64,000 nucleotides of DNA from Mesorhizobium sp. CU3 (GCF_006442965.1 NZ_VFWX01000006.1:1-64000); one strand, 5' to 3'; positions 28,538 through 37,446 are shown, counted from the stretch's first letter. Program-made: numbers and translations. The notes: generated by a model from the letters alone, not told the origin.

Positions 28538-29391
28538 GCGTCAGCGCCTATAGCGAACGTCCAGCCGCGAAAGCCGGCGAGACCGACGGTTTTTCCGTGC
28601 CGTGGTCGCGGCCCCGGCCCAGGCGCGCGGTGTCGGCGCGGCTGGTCAGCTTGATTACCATTCTCATCCTGCTCGCCGCCTGGACGATCGCCGCCCAGCT
28701 GAAACTCGTCTCGCCGGTCTTCCTGCCTTCGCCGGCGGCGGTGTGGACGAAATTCGTCGTGGTGGCCCGCGACGGCTTCGTCGACGCGACGCTGTTGCAG
28801 CATCTCACCGCCAGTCTCTGGCGCGTTTTCGCGGCGCTGATCGCGGCGATCCTCGTCGGCGTTCCGGTCGGGCTCGCCATCGGCATCAGCAGGATCGGGC
28901 GCGGCGTGTTCGACCCGCTGCTCGAATTCCTGCGGCCGATCCCGCCGCTCGCCTATCTGCCGCTGATCGTCATCTGGTTCGGCATCGGCGAGCCGTCGAA
29001 GATCCTGGTCATCACCATCGCCATGCTGGCGCCGGTGGCGTTGTCGACTGCCGCCGGGGTGCGCGGGGTTTCGCGAGAACGCGTCGATGCGGCTCGCTCG
29101 CTGGGTGCGACGCGCGCCCAGGTCGTGCGCCATGTCATCCTGCCCAGCGCGCTTCCTTCCATCCTCACCGGCCTGCGCATCGCACTCGGCGCCGGCTGGT
29201 CGACGCTGGTCGCGGCCGAACTGGTGGCGGCGACGCGCGGGCTCGGCTTCATGATCCAGTCGGCGGCGCAGTTCCTCGTCACCGATGTGGTGGTGATGGG
29301 CATCCTGGTGATCGCCATCATCGCCTTTGCGCTCGAATTCGTCATCCGCCGGATCGAGCGGGTGCTGGTGCCCTGGGCGGGGCGGGATTGA
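28534..29391 (+). CDS. tauC: Taurine ABC transporter, permease
   Basis: 285 residues, six membrane helices, BPD_transp_1 fold. The coupling-helix region LGATRAQVVRHVILPSALPSILTGLRIALG is obvious (about 190-219). It pairs with TauB. It starts by ATGA overlap with tauB. Confidence 0.93.
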   Translation: MSVSAYSERPAAKAGETDGFSVPWSRPRPRRAVSARLVSLITILILLAAWTIAAQLKLVSPVFLPSPAAVWTKFVVVARDGFVDATLLQHLTASLWRVFAALIAAILVGVPVGLAIGISRIGRGVFDPLLEFLRPIPPLAYLPLIVIWFGIGEPSKILVITIAMLAPVALSTAAGVRGVSRERVDAARSLGATRAQVVRHVILPSALPSILTGLRIALGAGWSTLVAAELVAATRGLGFMIQSAAQFLVTDVVVMGILVIAIIAFALEFVIRRIERVLVPWAGRD

Positions 29392-29412
29392 GGGACGCGA
29401 AGGAGAAGGACG

Positions 29413-29598
29413 ATGACCCATGCCACGGCGCTGCTTTTCGCCCATGTCGGCAGCTGGCTTTTGCGGCTTCCAACCGACAACGCGCCGTCGGGCCGCGAGC
29501 CGAAATCGCCGGCCCCGGTCAAGCTCAACGCCGAACGCGACCGCCTGCCGCCCCGCGACGAAAGTTTCTATTGGGCCTGGCAATACTGGTCCCAGTGA
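29413..29598 (+). CDS. Small protein at the end of the tau operon
   Basis: 61 residues with an AAGGAGAAGGA site seven or so bases before the ATG and 21 bp after tauC. It starts MTHATALLFAHVGSWLLRLP (a short hydrophobic helix) and ends in an aromatic tail FYWAWQYWSQ. I do not recognise it. Position and ribosome site argue it is translated, perhaps as an accessory of the sulfonate transporter. Confidence 0.55.
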   Translation: MTHATALLFAHVGSWLLRLPTDNAPSGREPKSPAPVKLNAERDRLPPRDESFYWAWQYWSQ

Positions 29599-29678
29599 TG
29601 CCGGCGCGCTGATCCGCCATTTCCCGACTCCAACTAGAAAATGAATCCGGCTTTCGAGGACAACTCGCAAGATCATTC

Positions 29679-29700
29679 CTCTACTAAATTTATAGATTTA
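29679..29700 (+). promoter_or_regulatory. Shared sulfonate-operon motif, copy 2 (ssu)
   Basis: CTCTAC-N-AA-N4-ATAGA-N-TTA, 66 bp before ssuA and matching the tau copy at all 16 defined positions. The surrounding DNA is AT-rich as expected for a promoter. Confidence 0.55.
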
Positions 29701-29765
29701 CCTAACCTGATCCCATTCAACCCAGCGGGGCGCCGTTTGGCACCCCAATCGAGCGAGAGGGATCA

Positions 29766-30722
29766 ATGCTCCATCTGACGAGACGCGTTTTCGGCTTCGG
29801 CCTGCTGGCGGCGACCGTCGCCCTCGGCGCTTTCGGCGCCCATGCGCAAGAGCTCAAGCAGTTCAACATCGGCTACCAGAAGACCGGCCTGCCGGTCATC
29901 GCCAGGCAGCAGCAATTCATCGAGAAGGCGCTCGCCGACAAGGGCGTGACGGTCAAATGGGTCGAGTTCACCGCCGGTCCGCCGCTGGTCGAGGCCTTGA
30001 ACGCAGGCGCCATCGATGTCGGCTGGACGGGCGACGCGCCGCCGATCTTCGGCCAGTCGGCCGGCGCCAACATCGTCTATGCGGCGGCGCTGCCGCCCAA
30101 TGGCGACGGCGAGGCGATCTTCGTCAAGCAGGCCTCGCCGATCCAGTCGCTCGCCGACCTGAAAGGCAAGCGGATCGGCGTCGGCAAGGGCACCAGTGCG
30201 CACAACCTGCTGGTCGCGGCGCTCGAAAAGGCCGGCATCCCGTTCGACCAGATCACGCCGGTCTATCTCGGCCCACCGGACGCCGCGGCCGCCTTCGCCG
30301 CCGACCAGATCGATGCCTGGGCGGTGTGGGATCCGTTCTTCGCCATCGCCGAGACGCGCTACCAGCCGCGCGTGCTCGCCCGCTCGAGCGAGGTGCTCAA
30401 GGTCAACACCTATTTCCTCGCCAACAAGGATTTCGCCAAGGCGCATCCCGACTTCGTCTCGACGACCATCGCTTCGCTGGGCGACGCAGCCAAATGGGCC
30501 GACCAGAACCGTGACAAGGTGGCCGAGGCGCTGCATGAGGTGACCGGCGTGCCGCTCGATGCCCAGACGATCGCCGCCAACCGTGCCAAGTTCGGCATCT
30601 TCCCGATCACTGACGAGATCGTCGCCAGCCAACAGGCGACCGCCGACCGCTTCTTCAAGCTAGGCCTGATCCCGAAAGCGGTGAGGATTTCCGACGCCGT
30701 GTGGACCGCTCCCGGCAACTGA
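29766..30722 (+). CDS. ssuA: Aliphatic sulfonate ABC transporter, binding protein
   Basis: 318 residues with a signal peptide (cut near FGAHA-QEL, about 25). FNIGYQKTGLPVIARQQ, WVEFTAGPPLVEALNAG, DVGWTGDAPPIFGQSAG and KGTSAHNLLVAALEKAG are classical SsuA blocks. First gene of ssuA-D-C-B; a terminator-like hairpin follows it directly, before ssuD. Confidence 0.94.
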   Translation: MLHLTRRVFGFGLLAATVALGAFGAHAQELKQFNIGYQKTGLPVIARQQQFIEKALADKGVTVKWVEFTAGPPLVEALNAGAIDVGWTGDAPPIFGQSAGANIVYAAALPPNGDGEAIFVKQASPIQSLADLKGKRIGVGKGTSAHNLLVAALEKAGIPFDQITPVYLGPPDAAAAFAADQIDAWAVWDPFFAIAETRYQPRVLARSSEVLKVNTYFLANKDFAKAHPDFVSTTIASLGDAAKWADQNRDKVAEALHEVTGVPLDAQTIAANRAKFGIFPITDEIVASQQATADRFFKLGLIPKAVRISDAVWTAPGN

Positions 30723-30737
30723 CGCTTTTCCACCTCC

Positions 30738-30774
30738 GGCGCCAGGCACGTTGCCCGGCGCCGCTGCCTTTTTG
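30738..30774 (+). terminator. Terminator-like hairpin between ssuA and ssuD
   Basis: CGGCGCC (30738-30744) pairs with GGCGCCG (30758-30764), extended inside by GGC/GCC, and a five-T run ends at 30774. Partial termination here would give more binding protein than monooxygenase and membrane parts. Confidence 0.65.
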
Positions 30775-30796
30775 ACCGCAATTCCGGGACATCGAC

Positions 30797-31960
30797 ATGA
30801 CCGCACCCGAAGGCGCCGCGCCGCTCGATTTCTTCTGGTTCATCCCGACGCATGGCGACGGGTCCTATCTCGGCACCGAGAAGCAGCAGCGGCCGCCGGA
30901 GTTCGGCTACTTCAAGGAAGTCGCGCAGGCCGTCGACCGGCTCGGCTTTCCCGGCGTGCTGTTGCCGACCGGCCAGAATTGCGAAGATTCCTGGATCACC
31001 GCCACCGGCCTCGCCGCGCTCACCGAAAAGCTGAAATTCCTGGTGGCGCTCAGGCCCGGCGTGACGCTGCCGACCTTCGCGGCGCGCCAGACCGCGGCGC
31101 TCGACAGGCTGAGCAACGGCCGGCTCCTGCTCAATGTCGTGGTCGGCGGCAATCCGACCGAGCTTGCTGGCGACGGCGTGTTCCTGCCGCATGACGAGCG
31201 CTACGCGCAGGCGCATGAATTCCTCACCATCTGGCGCGGCCTTGTTTCCGGCGAGCGGGTGAATTTCGACGGCCGCTACTACCGCGTCGAGAACGGGCGC
31301 CTGGACCTCCTGCCGCACCAGGAGCGGCCGCCGCTCTATTTCGGCGGCTCGTCCGACGCTGGACAGGAGCTCGCCGCCGACCTCGTCGACATGTACCTGA
31401 CCTGGGGCGAGCCGCCGCGCCAAGTGGCGGAAAAGATCGCGGCGGCGCGCGCCAGGGCGGCAGCGCGCGGCCGGACATTGCGTTTCGGCATCAGGCTGCA
31501 TTTCATCGTGCGCGAGACCGAGGACGAGGCCTGGCGCGCTGCCGAGCGGCTGATCAGCCACGTCACCGACGCCCAGGTCGAAAACGCGCAGGTGCGCTTC
31601 CTCAAGGAGATGGATTCGGTCGGCCAGCGGCGCATGGCCGAATTGCATGGCGGCCGCCGGGACAAGCTGGTGGTGTCGCCCAATCTGTGGGCCGGCGTCG
31701 GCCTGGTGCGCGGCGGCGCCGGCACGGCGCTTGTCGGCACGCCGCAACAGATCGTCGAGCGCGTCCGCGAATACCAGGCGATCGGCATCGACACCATCAT
31801 CGGCTCCGGCTACCCGCATCTGGAGGAAGCCTACCGCGTCGCCGAGCTCTTGTTCCCGCTCCTCGGCCTCGGCACCAGTCGTCTCAGGGCGCATCGCGAC
31901 ATCGCCAACGAGTTCACGGTCGGCTTCCATGGCGCCGCCCGCTTGCAGGCGGCGTCATGA
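30797..31960 (+). CDS. ssuD: FMNH2-dependent alkanesulfonate monooxygenase
   Basis: 387 residues, the expected length. It splits alkanesulfonates to aldehyde and sulfite with FMNH2 and oxygen. [16 protein letters not shown] at the N-terminus, the Cys/Trp-containing [35 protein letters not shown] and [12 protein letters not shown] are SsuD landmarks. No ssuE reductase is in the operon; the FMN reductase at 12733 or another must supply FMNH2. Overlaps ssuC by ATGA. Confidence 0.95.
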   Translation: MTAPEGAAPLDFFWFIPTHGDGSYLGTEKQQRPPEFGYFKEVAQAVDRLGFPGVLLPTGQNCEDSWITATGLAALTEKLKFLVALRPGVTLPTFAARQTAALDRLSNGRLLLNVVVGGNPTELAGDGVFLPHDERYAQAHEFLTIWRGLVSGERVNFDGRYYRVENGRLDLLPHQERPPLYFGGSSDAGQELAADLVDMYLTWGEPPRQVAEKIAAARARAAARGRTLRFGIRLHFIVRETEDEAWRAAERLISHVTDAQVENAQVRFLKEMDSVGQRRMAELHGGRRDKLVVSPNLWAGVGLVRGGAGTALVGTPQQIVERVREYQAIGIDTIIGSGYPHLEEAYRVAELLFPLLGLGTSRLRAHRDIANEFTVGFHGAARLQAAS

Positions 31961-32736
31961 GCCCGGTCGCGCGACTCGTTCGCAACGGCGCCGCCGGCTG
32001 GCTGCTGCCGGCGGCAATCATCGCCGGCTGGGAAGCCGCCGCGCGTGCCGGCCTGATCCCGGCCAACGTGCTGCCGGCGCCAAGCGCGGTGGCGGAGGCC
32101 TTCTGGCGGCTGACGCTGTCGGGCGAGCTGGTCCGCAATATCGGCGTCTCGACGCTGCGCGCGCTCTCGGGCTTCGTCATCGGCGGCGCCATCGGCTTCG
32201 CGCTCGGCCTCGCCAACGGGCTGTCGACGCTCAGCCGCGGGCTGACCGACACGACTCTGCAGATGATCCGCAACATCCCGCATCTGGCGCTGATCCCGCT
32301 GGTGATCCTGTGGTTCGGCATCGACGAGGAAGCAAAGCTTTTCCTGGTAGCGCTCGGCGTGTTCTTTCCGATCTACGTCAACACGCTGCTCGGCATCCAG
32401 AGCGTCGATCCGCAGCTCGTCGAAATGGGCCGGGTCTATGGCATGGACAGCCGTGCGCTGTTCTTCCGGGTGATCCTGCCGGGCGCGCTGCCGTCGATCT
32501 TCGTCGGCCTGCGCTATGCGCTCGGCATCATGTGGCTGACGCTGATCGTCGCCGAGACGATCTCGGCCAGCTCCGGCCTCGGCTATATGGCGATGCAGGC
32601 GCGCGAGTTCCTTTTGATCGACGTCGTCGTGCTGTCGATCCTGATATACGCGCTGCTCGGCAAGCTTGCCGATAGCCTCGCCCGCCTGCTCGAGCGGCTG
32701 TCGCTCGGCTGGCATCCCGCCTTCCAGCGCCGATGA
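31957..32736 (+). CDS. ssuC: Aliphatic sulfonate ABC transporter, permease
   Basis: 259 residues, about six helices. The coupling segment ([20 protein letters not shown]) and [17 protein letters not shown] identify it as SsuC. The start by ATGA overlap with ssuD at 31957 gives the normal N-terminus; upstream open frame is a shadow of ssuD. Confidence 0.93.
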   Translation: MSPVARLVRNGAAGWLLPAAIIAGWEAAARAGLIPANVLPAPSAVAEAFWRLTLSGELVRNIGVSTLRALSGFVIGGAIGFALGLANGLSTLSRGLTDTTLQMIRNIPHLALIPLVILWFGIDEEAKLFLVALGVFFPIYVNTLLGIQSVDPQLVEMGRVYGMDSRALFFRVILPGALPSIFVGLRYALGIMWLTLIVAETISASSGLGYMAMQAREFLLIDVVVLSILIYALLGKLADSLARLLERLSLGWHPAFQRR

Positions 32737-33548
32737 GGTCCGCCATGCCGGCCGCCAGCCTGACCGCCATCCGTCCGTTGGTCGCCCCGCCGCAGCTCTA
32801 CAGGCCGGCCGAGGCTCCCGATCGGCCGCGCGCCTTCGCCTTCCAAGGCGTAGGCAGACGTTTCGGCGACAAGACCGTGCTCGACGGCATCGACCTCGAG
32901 GTGCCGTCCGGGCAGTTCGTGGCCGTCATCGGCAAGAGCGGCTGCGGCAAGAGCACGCTGCTCAGGCTGCTGGCCGGGCTCGACCGGCCGACCTCCGGCG
33001 CGCTCGCCTTCGACGCCGGCGATGCAGGCGGGGGCCGCACGCGTTTCATGTTCCAGGAGCCAAGGCTCCTGCCCTGGGCCAGCGTGGCGCGGAACGTTGA
33101 GGTCGGGCTTACCGGCATCGCGTCCGGCGCCGAGGCGCGCCAGCGCGCGCTGGCCATGCTCGACGCGGTTGGGCTCGCCGACCGCGCCGAAGAGTGGCCG
33201 TCCGTGCTTTCCGGCGGCCAGAAGCAGCGCGTGGCGCTGGCCCGCGCGCTGGTCGGTCGGCCGCGGATCCTGGCGCTCGACGAGCCGCTCGGCGCGCTCG
33301 ACGCGCTCACCCGCATCGAGATGCAGCAGCTTCTGGAGCGAATCTGGCTCGACCAGAAATTTACCGCCGTGCTGGTGACGCACGACGTGGCCGAAGCAGT
33401 GGCGCTTGCCGATCGTGTCGTGGTCATCAGCGCCGGCCGGATCGCGCTCGATCTCGCCGTGCCGGTGGCGCGCCCACGCCGGCGCGGCTCGGCCGAGCTT
33501 GCCAGCCTGGAGGGCAGGATCCTGGATCAGCTGTTCAACCGGGACTGA
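32733..33548 (+). CDS. ssuB: Aliphatic sulfonate ABC transporter, ATPase
   Basis: 271 residues. An N-terminal extension (about 30 residues) precedes the ABC fold: Walker [13 protein letters not shown]-loop [11 protein letters not shown], signature [15 protein letters not shown], Walker [20 protein letters not shown], switch VTHDVAEAV. Starts by ATGA overlap with ssuC; a second Met at 32745 is possible. Confidence 0.94.
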   Translation: MRSAMPAASLTAIRPLVAPPQLYRPAEAPDRPRAFAFQGVGRRFGDKTVLDGIDLEVPSGQFVAVIGKSGCGKSTLLRLLAGLDRPTSGALAFDAGDAGGGRTRFMFQEPRLLPWASVARNVEVGLTGIASGAEARQRALAMLDAVGLADRAEEWPSVLSGGQKQRVALARALVGRPRILALDEPLGALDALTRIEMQQLLERIWLDQKFTAVLVTHDVAEAVALADRVVVISAGRIALDLAVPVARPRRRGSAELASLEGRILDQLFNRD

Positions 33549-33582
33549 CCGGCAGCCCGTGTTGCTCCGGTGGCCGCGCGGC

Positions 33583-33768
33583 TCAGATCCGCCGGCGGTT
33601 CGCCCAGTAGAGTCCGATGAGGCCGACCAGCATGGTGACGATCCCGATATAGAGCCACTGGCGCTGACCGGTCATGAAGGAGCCGTGCACCAGCCCCAGG
33701 CCCTGTAGCGACCACAGCGCGCCGATGCCAAGCACCAGCAGCGCCAGCACAATTCTGATCAATCGCAT
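33583..33768 (-). CDS. Small two-helix inner-membrane protein
   Basis: 61 residues: two hydrophobic helices (about 3-24 and 38-56) with short loops and a basic C-terminus WANRRRI. GGAGG is present upstream. Of unknown function; similar short membrane proteins are frequent in rhizobia. It converges on ssuB. Confidence 0.65.
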   Translation of the reverse strand: MRLIRIVLALLVLGIGALWSLQGLGLVHGSFMTGQRQWLYIGIVTMLVGLIGLYWANRRRI

Positions 33769-34078
33769 CGGCCAATCCTCCTTTGAAAGTCGATCCTGAG
33801 AGGCAGCGGGCGCGCATCAAAAGACCCTCAGCAAGCGAAGTAGTTCCGCTTCGCTCTACTTGTAATCTTGTCGGTCGATCTTGCCCGAAATGGGTTCGGA
33901 AGCGGCTCGATATTCATTGAGAATACGCCGGCGAGGCGCCGTCAATATCATGACAAACTGTTTCGCGGCGACTCCAAACGTGTGCCCTCGCCACGGAACC
34001 GCCAGATCAATGCCGCATTTCCTGCCTCATTCGATACTTAACGGCGGGGCTATCTGTTAACGGAGCCATCCCCAAAAG
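33769..34078. other. Intergenic region without a recognisable gene
   Basis: 310 bp. It holds a modest inverted repeat (AAGTAG...CTACTT around 33838-33862) and the promoter region of the RlpA-like gene. No convincing reading frame. Confidence 0.6.
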
Positions 34079-34441
34079 ATGAAGAAGATTAACCAGACCG
34101 CGCTTGTCGCGGTAACGATCGCGGCTGGCCTGATGGCCGGCGCCTCGTCCGCCTCCTCCGCCGCCGCGCAGTGCGGCCGCGCTTCCTGGTATGCGCTGCA
34201 TTCCAGAACCGCCTCAGGGGAACGCATGAACCCCTCGGCCATGACCGCCGCCCATCGCAGCCTGCCCTTCGGCACCAAGCTCAGGGTCACCAACAAGGAC
34301 AACGGCCGCAGCGTCATCGTGCGCATCAACGATCGCGGTCCGTTCGTGAAGGGCCGTGTGCTGGACCTGTCCCGCGGCGCCGCCAGCCAGCTCGGCTTTA
34401 TCGGCTCCGGCCACACCGCCGTCTGCATGGCGCGCGTCTGA
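34079..34441 (+). CDS. rlpA: RlpA-like double-psi beta-barrel protein
   Basis: 120 residues, short for the family. A signal peptide cut near SSAAA-QCGR (about 30) precedes a compact DPBB domain: [59 protein letters not shown]. The full RlpA of septal peptidoglycan has a SPOR domain that is missing here, so this is a stand-alone DPBB protein, perhaps binding cell-wall glycan rather than cutting it. Confidence 0.85.
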   Translation: MKKINQTALVAVTIAAGLMAGASSASSAAAQCGRASWYALHSRTASGERMNPSAMTAAHRSLPFGTKLRVTNKDNGRSVIVRINDRGPFVKGRVLDLSRGAASQLGFIGSGHTAVCMARV

Positions 34442-34454
34442 ACGATAGCTTCCA

Positions 34455-34490
34455 AGACCATGATCTTTCGCAAGACCTGGATCATGGTCT
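34455..34490 (+). terminator. Long inverted repeat after the RlpA-like gene
   Basis: AGACCATGATC (34455-34465) pairs perfectly with GATCATGGTCT (34480-34490) across 14 bases. It starts 14 bp after the stop. No T-run follows, so it may be a protein-dependent terminator or a dispersed palindrome. Confidence 0.55.
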
Positions 34491-34719
34491 GGCGTCCGGC
34501 AGAGGGGCCGGACACATATCCTTCACATTTCGGCAGCGCACATTGAGCCGGCTCCGGCTCCAGTGGCCGGTTTTCAACAGTTTGGACCAAGGATGCATTC
34601 GTCAGACAAAATGACGTATTGCATCGCAACAATATCTTGTTAACCTCCGCGCGAGACATTCAAGGCTCGGCGCTGTTCGTCGTCCCTTTTTTGGTCGTCG
34701 GACGGCAGCGGGGTTGTCG

Positions 34720-35997
34720 ATGTTCTACCAGCTCTACGAACTAAACCATGCGGCGCTGCAGCCGGCGCGACTTTACGCCGACGCGGTCCGATTGTTCTAC
34801 TCCAACCCGCTCAACCCGGTTTCGCACACGGCCTTCGGTCGCTCCGTCGCGGCGACCGCCGAATTGTTCGAGCGCACCACGCGCCGCTACGGCAAGCCGC
34901 AGTTCGGCCTGAACAAGACGGTGGTCGACTGGAAAAACGTCGACGTCACCGAAAAGACCGTGTGGTCGAAGCCGTTCTGCAACCTCATCCGCTTCGAGCG
35001 TTCGCTGCCCGCCGGCCGCAAGGCCGACCCGAAGCTGCTGATCGTGGCGCCGATGTCGGGCCACTATGCGACGCTGCTGCGCGGCACGGTGGAGGCGATG
35101 CTGCCCTATGCCGACGTGCACATCACCGACTGGGTCGATGCCCGCATGGTGCCGCTGTCGCAGGGCAGCTTCGATCTCGACGACTATATCGACTATGTGA
35201 TCGATATGTTCCATGCGCTCGGCCCCGACACGCATGTGATGGCGGTGTGCCAGCCTTCGGTGCCGGTGCTGGCGGCGGTGGCGCTGATGGAAAAGCGCGG
35301 CGATCCCTTCGTGCCGGCGACTATGACGCTGATGGGCGGACCGATCGATACGCGCCGCAACCCGACCGCGGTCAATCTGCTGGCCGAGGAAAAGGGCATC
35401 GACTGGTTCCGCGACAATGTCGTGATGCGGGCGCCCTGGCCGGTGCCGGGCTTCGGCCGCGAGGTCTATCCAGGCTTCCTGCAATTGTCGGGCTTCATGA
35501 GCATGAATCTCGACCGCCACATCATCGCCCACAAGGACTTCTTCATGCACCTTGTGAAGCATGACGGCGACAATGCCGAGAAGCATCGCGACTTCTATGA
35601 CGAGTATCTGGCGGTCATGGACCTGACCGCCGAATTCTACCTGCAGACGGTCGATACCGTGTTCGTGCGGCACGCCTTGCCGAAGGGCGAGATGAAGCAT
35701 CGCGGCGAGCCGGTCGACACCAAGGCGATCCGCAACGTCGCGCTGCTCACCATCGAGGGCGAGAACGACGACATTTCCGGGCTCGGCCAGACCCAGGCGG
35801 CGCATGACCTGTGCGTCAACATCCCGGCCGACAAGCGCGTCCACTATATGCAGCCGGCCGTCGGCCATTATGGCGTCTTCAACGGCTCGCGCTTCCGCTC
35901 GGAAATCGTGCCGCGCATCGCCGACTTCATTGCCAGCTACGGCCGCCAGCAGCGCGTGGCCGCCAAGCCGAAGCTCGTGCGCTCCGCCAAGAGCTGA
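34720..35997 (+). CDS. phaZ: Intracellular poly(3-hydroxybutyrate) depolymerase
   Basis: 425 residues. Degrades stored PHB granules. The nucleophile lies in VCQPSVPVLAAV at Cys177, the Cys-type box of intracellular (native-granule) depolymerases; the acidic residue is in EGENDDISG and the His in PAVGHYGVFNGS. No signal peptide. ATG at 34720 preferred over the in-frame TTG at 34714. Confidence 0.93.
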   Translation: MFYQLYELNHAALQPARLYADAVRLFYSNPLNPVSHTAFGRSVAATAELFERTTRRYGKPQFGLNKTVVDWKNVDVTEKTVWSKPFCNLIRFERSLPAGRKADPKLLIVAPMSGHYATLLRGTVEAMLPYADVHITDWVDARMVPLSQGSFDLDDYIDYVIDMFHALGPDTHVMAVCQPSVPVLAAVALMEKRGDPFVPATMTLMGGPIDTRRNPTAVNLLAEEKGIDWFRDNVVMRAPWPVPGFGREVYPGFLQLSGFMSMNLDRHIIAHKDFFMHLVKHDGDNAEKHRDFYDEYLAVMDLTAEFYLQTVDTVFVRHALPKGEMKHRGEPVDTKAIRNVALLTIEGENDDISGLGQTQAAHDLCVNIPADKRVHYMQPAVGHYGVFNGSRFRSEIVPRIADFIASYGRQQRVAAKPKLVRSAKS

Positions 35998-36148
35998 GCA
36001 AAAAACCCTTCATCAATGAGCCGCCATCCCGGCGGCCATCCGTGTTGCCCTGTCGCTTCTGTTGCGAAACTGCCGCTACGGGACCGCGCGGGTAACCATG
36101 CCGTCAAACAAGCCGCTGTCCCTAATTGACACGGACTGTAAATCGCCA

Positions 36149-36163
36149 TTAACGTTTCGTTAA
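36149..36163 (+). promoter_or_regulatory. CtrA-type binding site
   Basis: TTAA-CGTTTCG-TTAA, exactly the TTAA-N7-TTAA consensus, and symmetrical (ATTAACG-TTT-CGTTAAT). It ends 21 bp before the transglutaminase-like start and lies just downstream of a possible -35 TTGACA at 36126, so CtrA bound here could repress or activate. This suggests cell-cycle control. Confidence 0.6.
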
Positions 36164-36184
36164 TAAACAGGGCGGGCGGGGACA

Positions 36185-36802
36185 ATGACTTCCTCAGCGA
36201 TGACGCGAGTATTGCGTTTATGTGCAGTCGCAGGGCTGACGGTTTCGGCGCATTGGGCGGTGCCGGCCTGGGCGGCGGGCGCCATGGTCACCGGCGGACT
36301 GACCTCGCAGCCGATCGGCCACTATGATTTCTGCAAATTGCATCCGAACGAATGCAACATCCGCCCGGCCAATCTGGCGCCTGCCAAGATGACCGACGGC
36401 CTGTGGCGCAAGCTGGTCAATATCTCCGCCCGGGTCAACGCCGCGGTCAAGCCGATGAGCGACCTCGATCATTATGGCAAGGACGAAGTCTGGGCCTATC
36501 CGGACGACGGCTATGGCGATTGCGAGGACTATGTGCTGGAAAAGCGCCGCGAGCTTTCGCACATGGGCATCTCGCTTGCCGACCTCCTGATCACCGTCGT
36601 GCGCAAGCCGGACGGCGAGGGACATTCGGTGCTGACGGTGCGCACCGATAAGGGCGACTATGTGCTCGACAACTTGACCGACAAGGTCAAGGCCTGGGAT
36701 GCCACCGGCTACCGCTTCCTCAAGCGCCAGGCGATCGACAACACCGGACGCTGGGTGTCGATCCGCGAAGGCCAGGCCGTGCTCGTCGGCTCGGTGGAGT
36801 AA
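36185..36802 (+). CDS. Transglutaminase-like cysteine peptidase (BTLCP family)
   Basis: 205 residues. Signal peptide to about 31 (WAVPAWAAGA). Catalytic triad visible: Cys113 (GYGDCEDYVL), His147 (EGHSVLTV), Asp162 (YVLDNL). The family includes LapG, the periplasmic protease that releases LapA adhesins, but no lapD or large adhesin is nearby, so the target is open. A CtrA-type site lies just upstream. Confidence 0.87.
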   Translation: MTSSAMTRVLRLCAVAGLTVSAHWAVPAWAAGAMVTGGLTSQPIGHYDFCKLHPNECNIRPANLAPAKMTDGLWRKLVNISARVNAAVKPMSDLDHYGKDEVWAYPDDGYGDCEDYVLEKRRELSHMGISLADLLITVVRKPDGEGHSVLTVRTDKGDYVLDNLTDKVKAWDATGYRFLKRQAIDNTGRWVSIREGQAVLVGSVE

Positions 36803-36824
36803 AGCTGGGGCACCGCCCTCAGTT

Positions 36825-36985
36825 TCGTCATTCTAGGGCGAAGCAAGGGGCGAAGCGACGCGGCGTAGACCCTAGAATCCATGCCGTGACGCTGAGGCGT
36901 TGTATCGTTTACAGAATTCTGGCCAGTTGCACCCTTCGGCAAGGGTCACGGCATGGATCCTCGGGTCAAGCCCGGGGATGACGAA
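36825..36985. repeat. Dispersed palindromic element B, copy 1
   Basis: About 160 bp of nested inverted repeats: TCTAGGG/CCCTAGA (36832 and 36870), then ATCCATGCCGTGAC (36877) pairing with GTCACGGCATGGAT (36945), around the palindrome CAGAATTCTG (36912), ending CTCGGG...CCCGGG and GATGACGA. Same architecture as 60402-60588. Confidence 0.8.
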
Positions 36986-37087
36986 GAGAGAGGGCTTCGC
37001 TCTCAAAAACCATTTTTTCCAAAACCCCATGAACCTTTTTCTCCGGGACGGCGACACACATCCGTGTACCAACCATGGAGAAATCAA

Positions 37088-37333
37088 ATGACTGCTTTTC
37101 TGCGCAATACCTTGCTTACCGCTGTCGCCATATCGGCCCTGGCCGGATCGGCCCTGGCGGACGAGACCTACAAGAGCTGCGCCAAGACCAACCTCAACGA
37201 TCTCTGGAGCGGCCGCTGTTGCAGCATGAGCTCCGCCAATTGCCTGGGCGGCGGCAATGGCGGGCGCGGCGACCACAACAACAATGGCGGCCGGGGTAGC
37301 AGCACCAACGGCGCTGGAGCTGGCAAGCCCTGA
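37088..37333 (+). CDS. Small secreted Cys- and Gly/Asn-rich protein
   Basis: 81 residues. Signal peptide (MTAFLRNTLLTAVAISALAG...ALA), a short mature part with four cysteines (SCAKT, RCCSMSSANC) and a Gly/Asn-rich tail (GGGNGGRGDHNNNGGRG). The ATG is preceded by GGAG. Unknown role. The in-frame extension upstream is non-coding and overlaps repeat B. Confidence 0.65.
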   Translation: MTAFLRNTLLTAVAISALAGSALADETYKSCAKTNLNDLWSGRCCSMSSANCLGGGNGGRGDHNNNGGRGSSTNGAGAGKP

Positions 37334-37400
37334 TCACGAGCGAGAAATCGCGAGGGCTGGCCCGGCATAGCACCGCGCCTCCGCCCTCGCGGCTTCGTCA

Positions 37401-37432
37401 TTCCAGGGTCTCCGCTTCGCTTCGCCCTGGAA
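37401..37432. terminator. Convergent inverted repeat between small secreted gene and rmuC
   Basis: TTCCAGGG (37401-37408) pairs with CCCTGGAA (37425-37432). Its flanks (CGTCATTCC, GGAACGACG) resemble the ends of element B, so it may be a short relic that now serves as a bidirectional end. Confidence 0.5.
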
Positions 37433-37446
37433 CGACGACGACGAGC

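Noticed and set aside
30410..31930. 506-codon minus-strand open frame opposite ssuA/ssuD
   Set aside because: Antisense to genes with strong family signatures; no start signal or domain.
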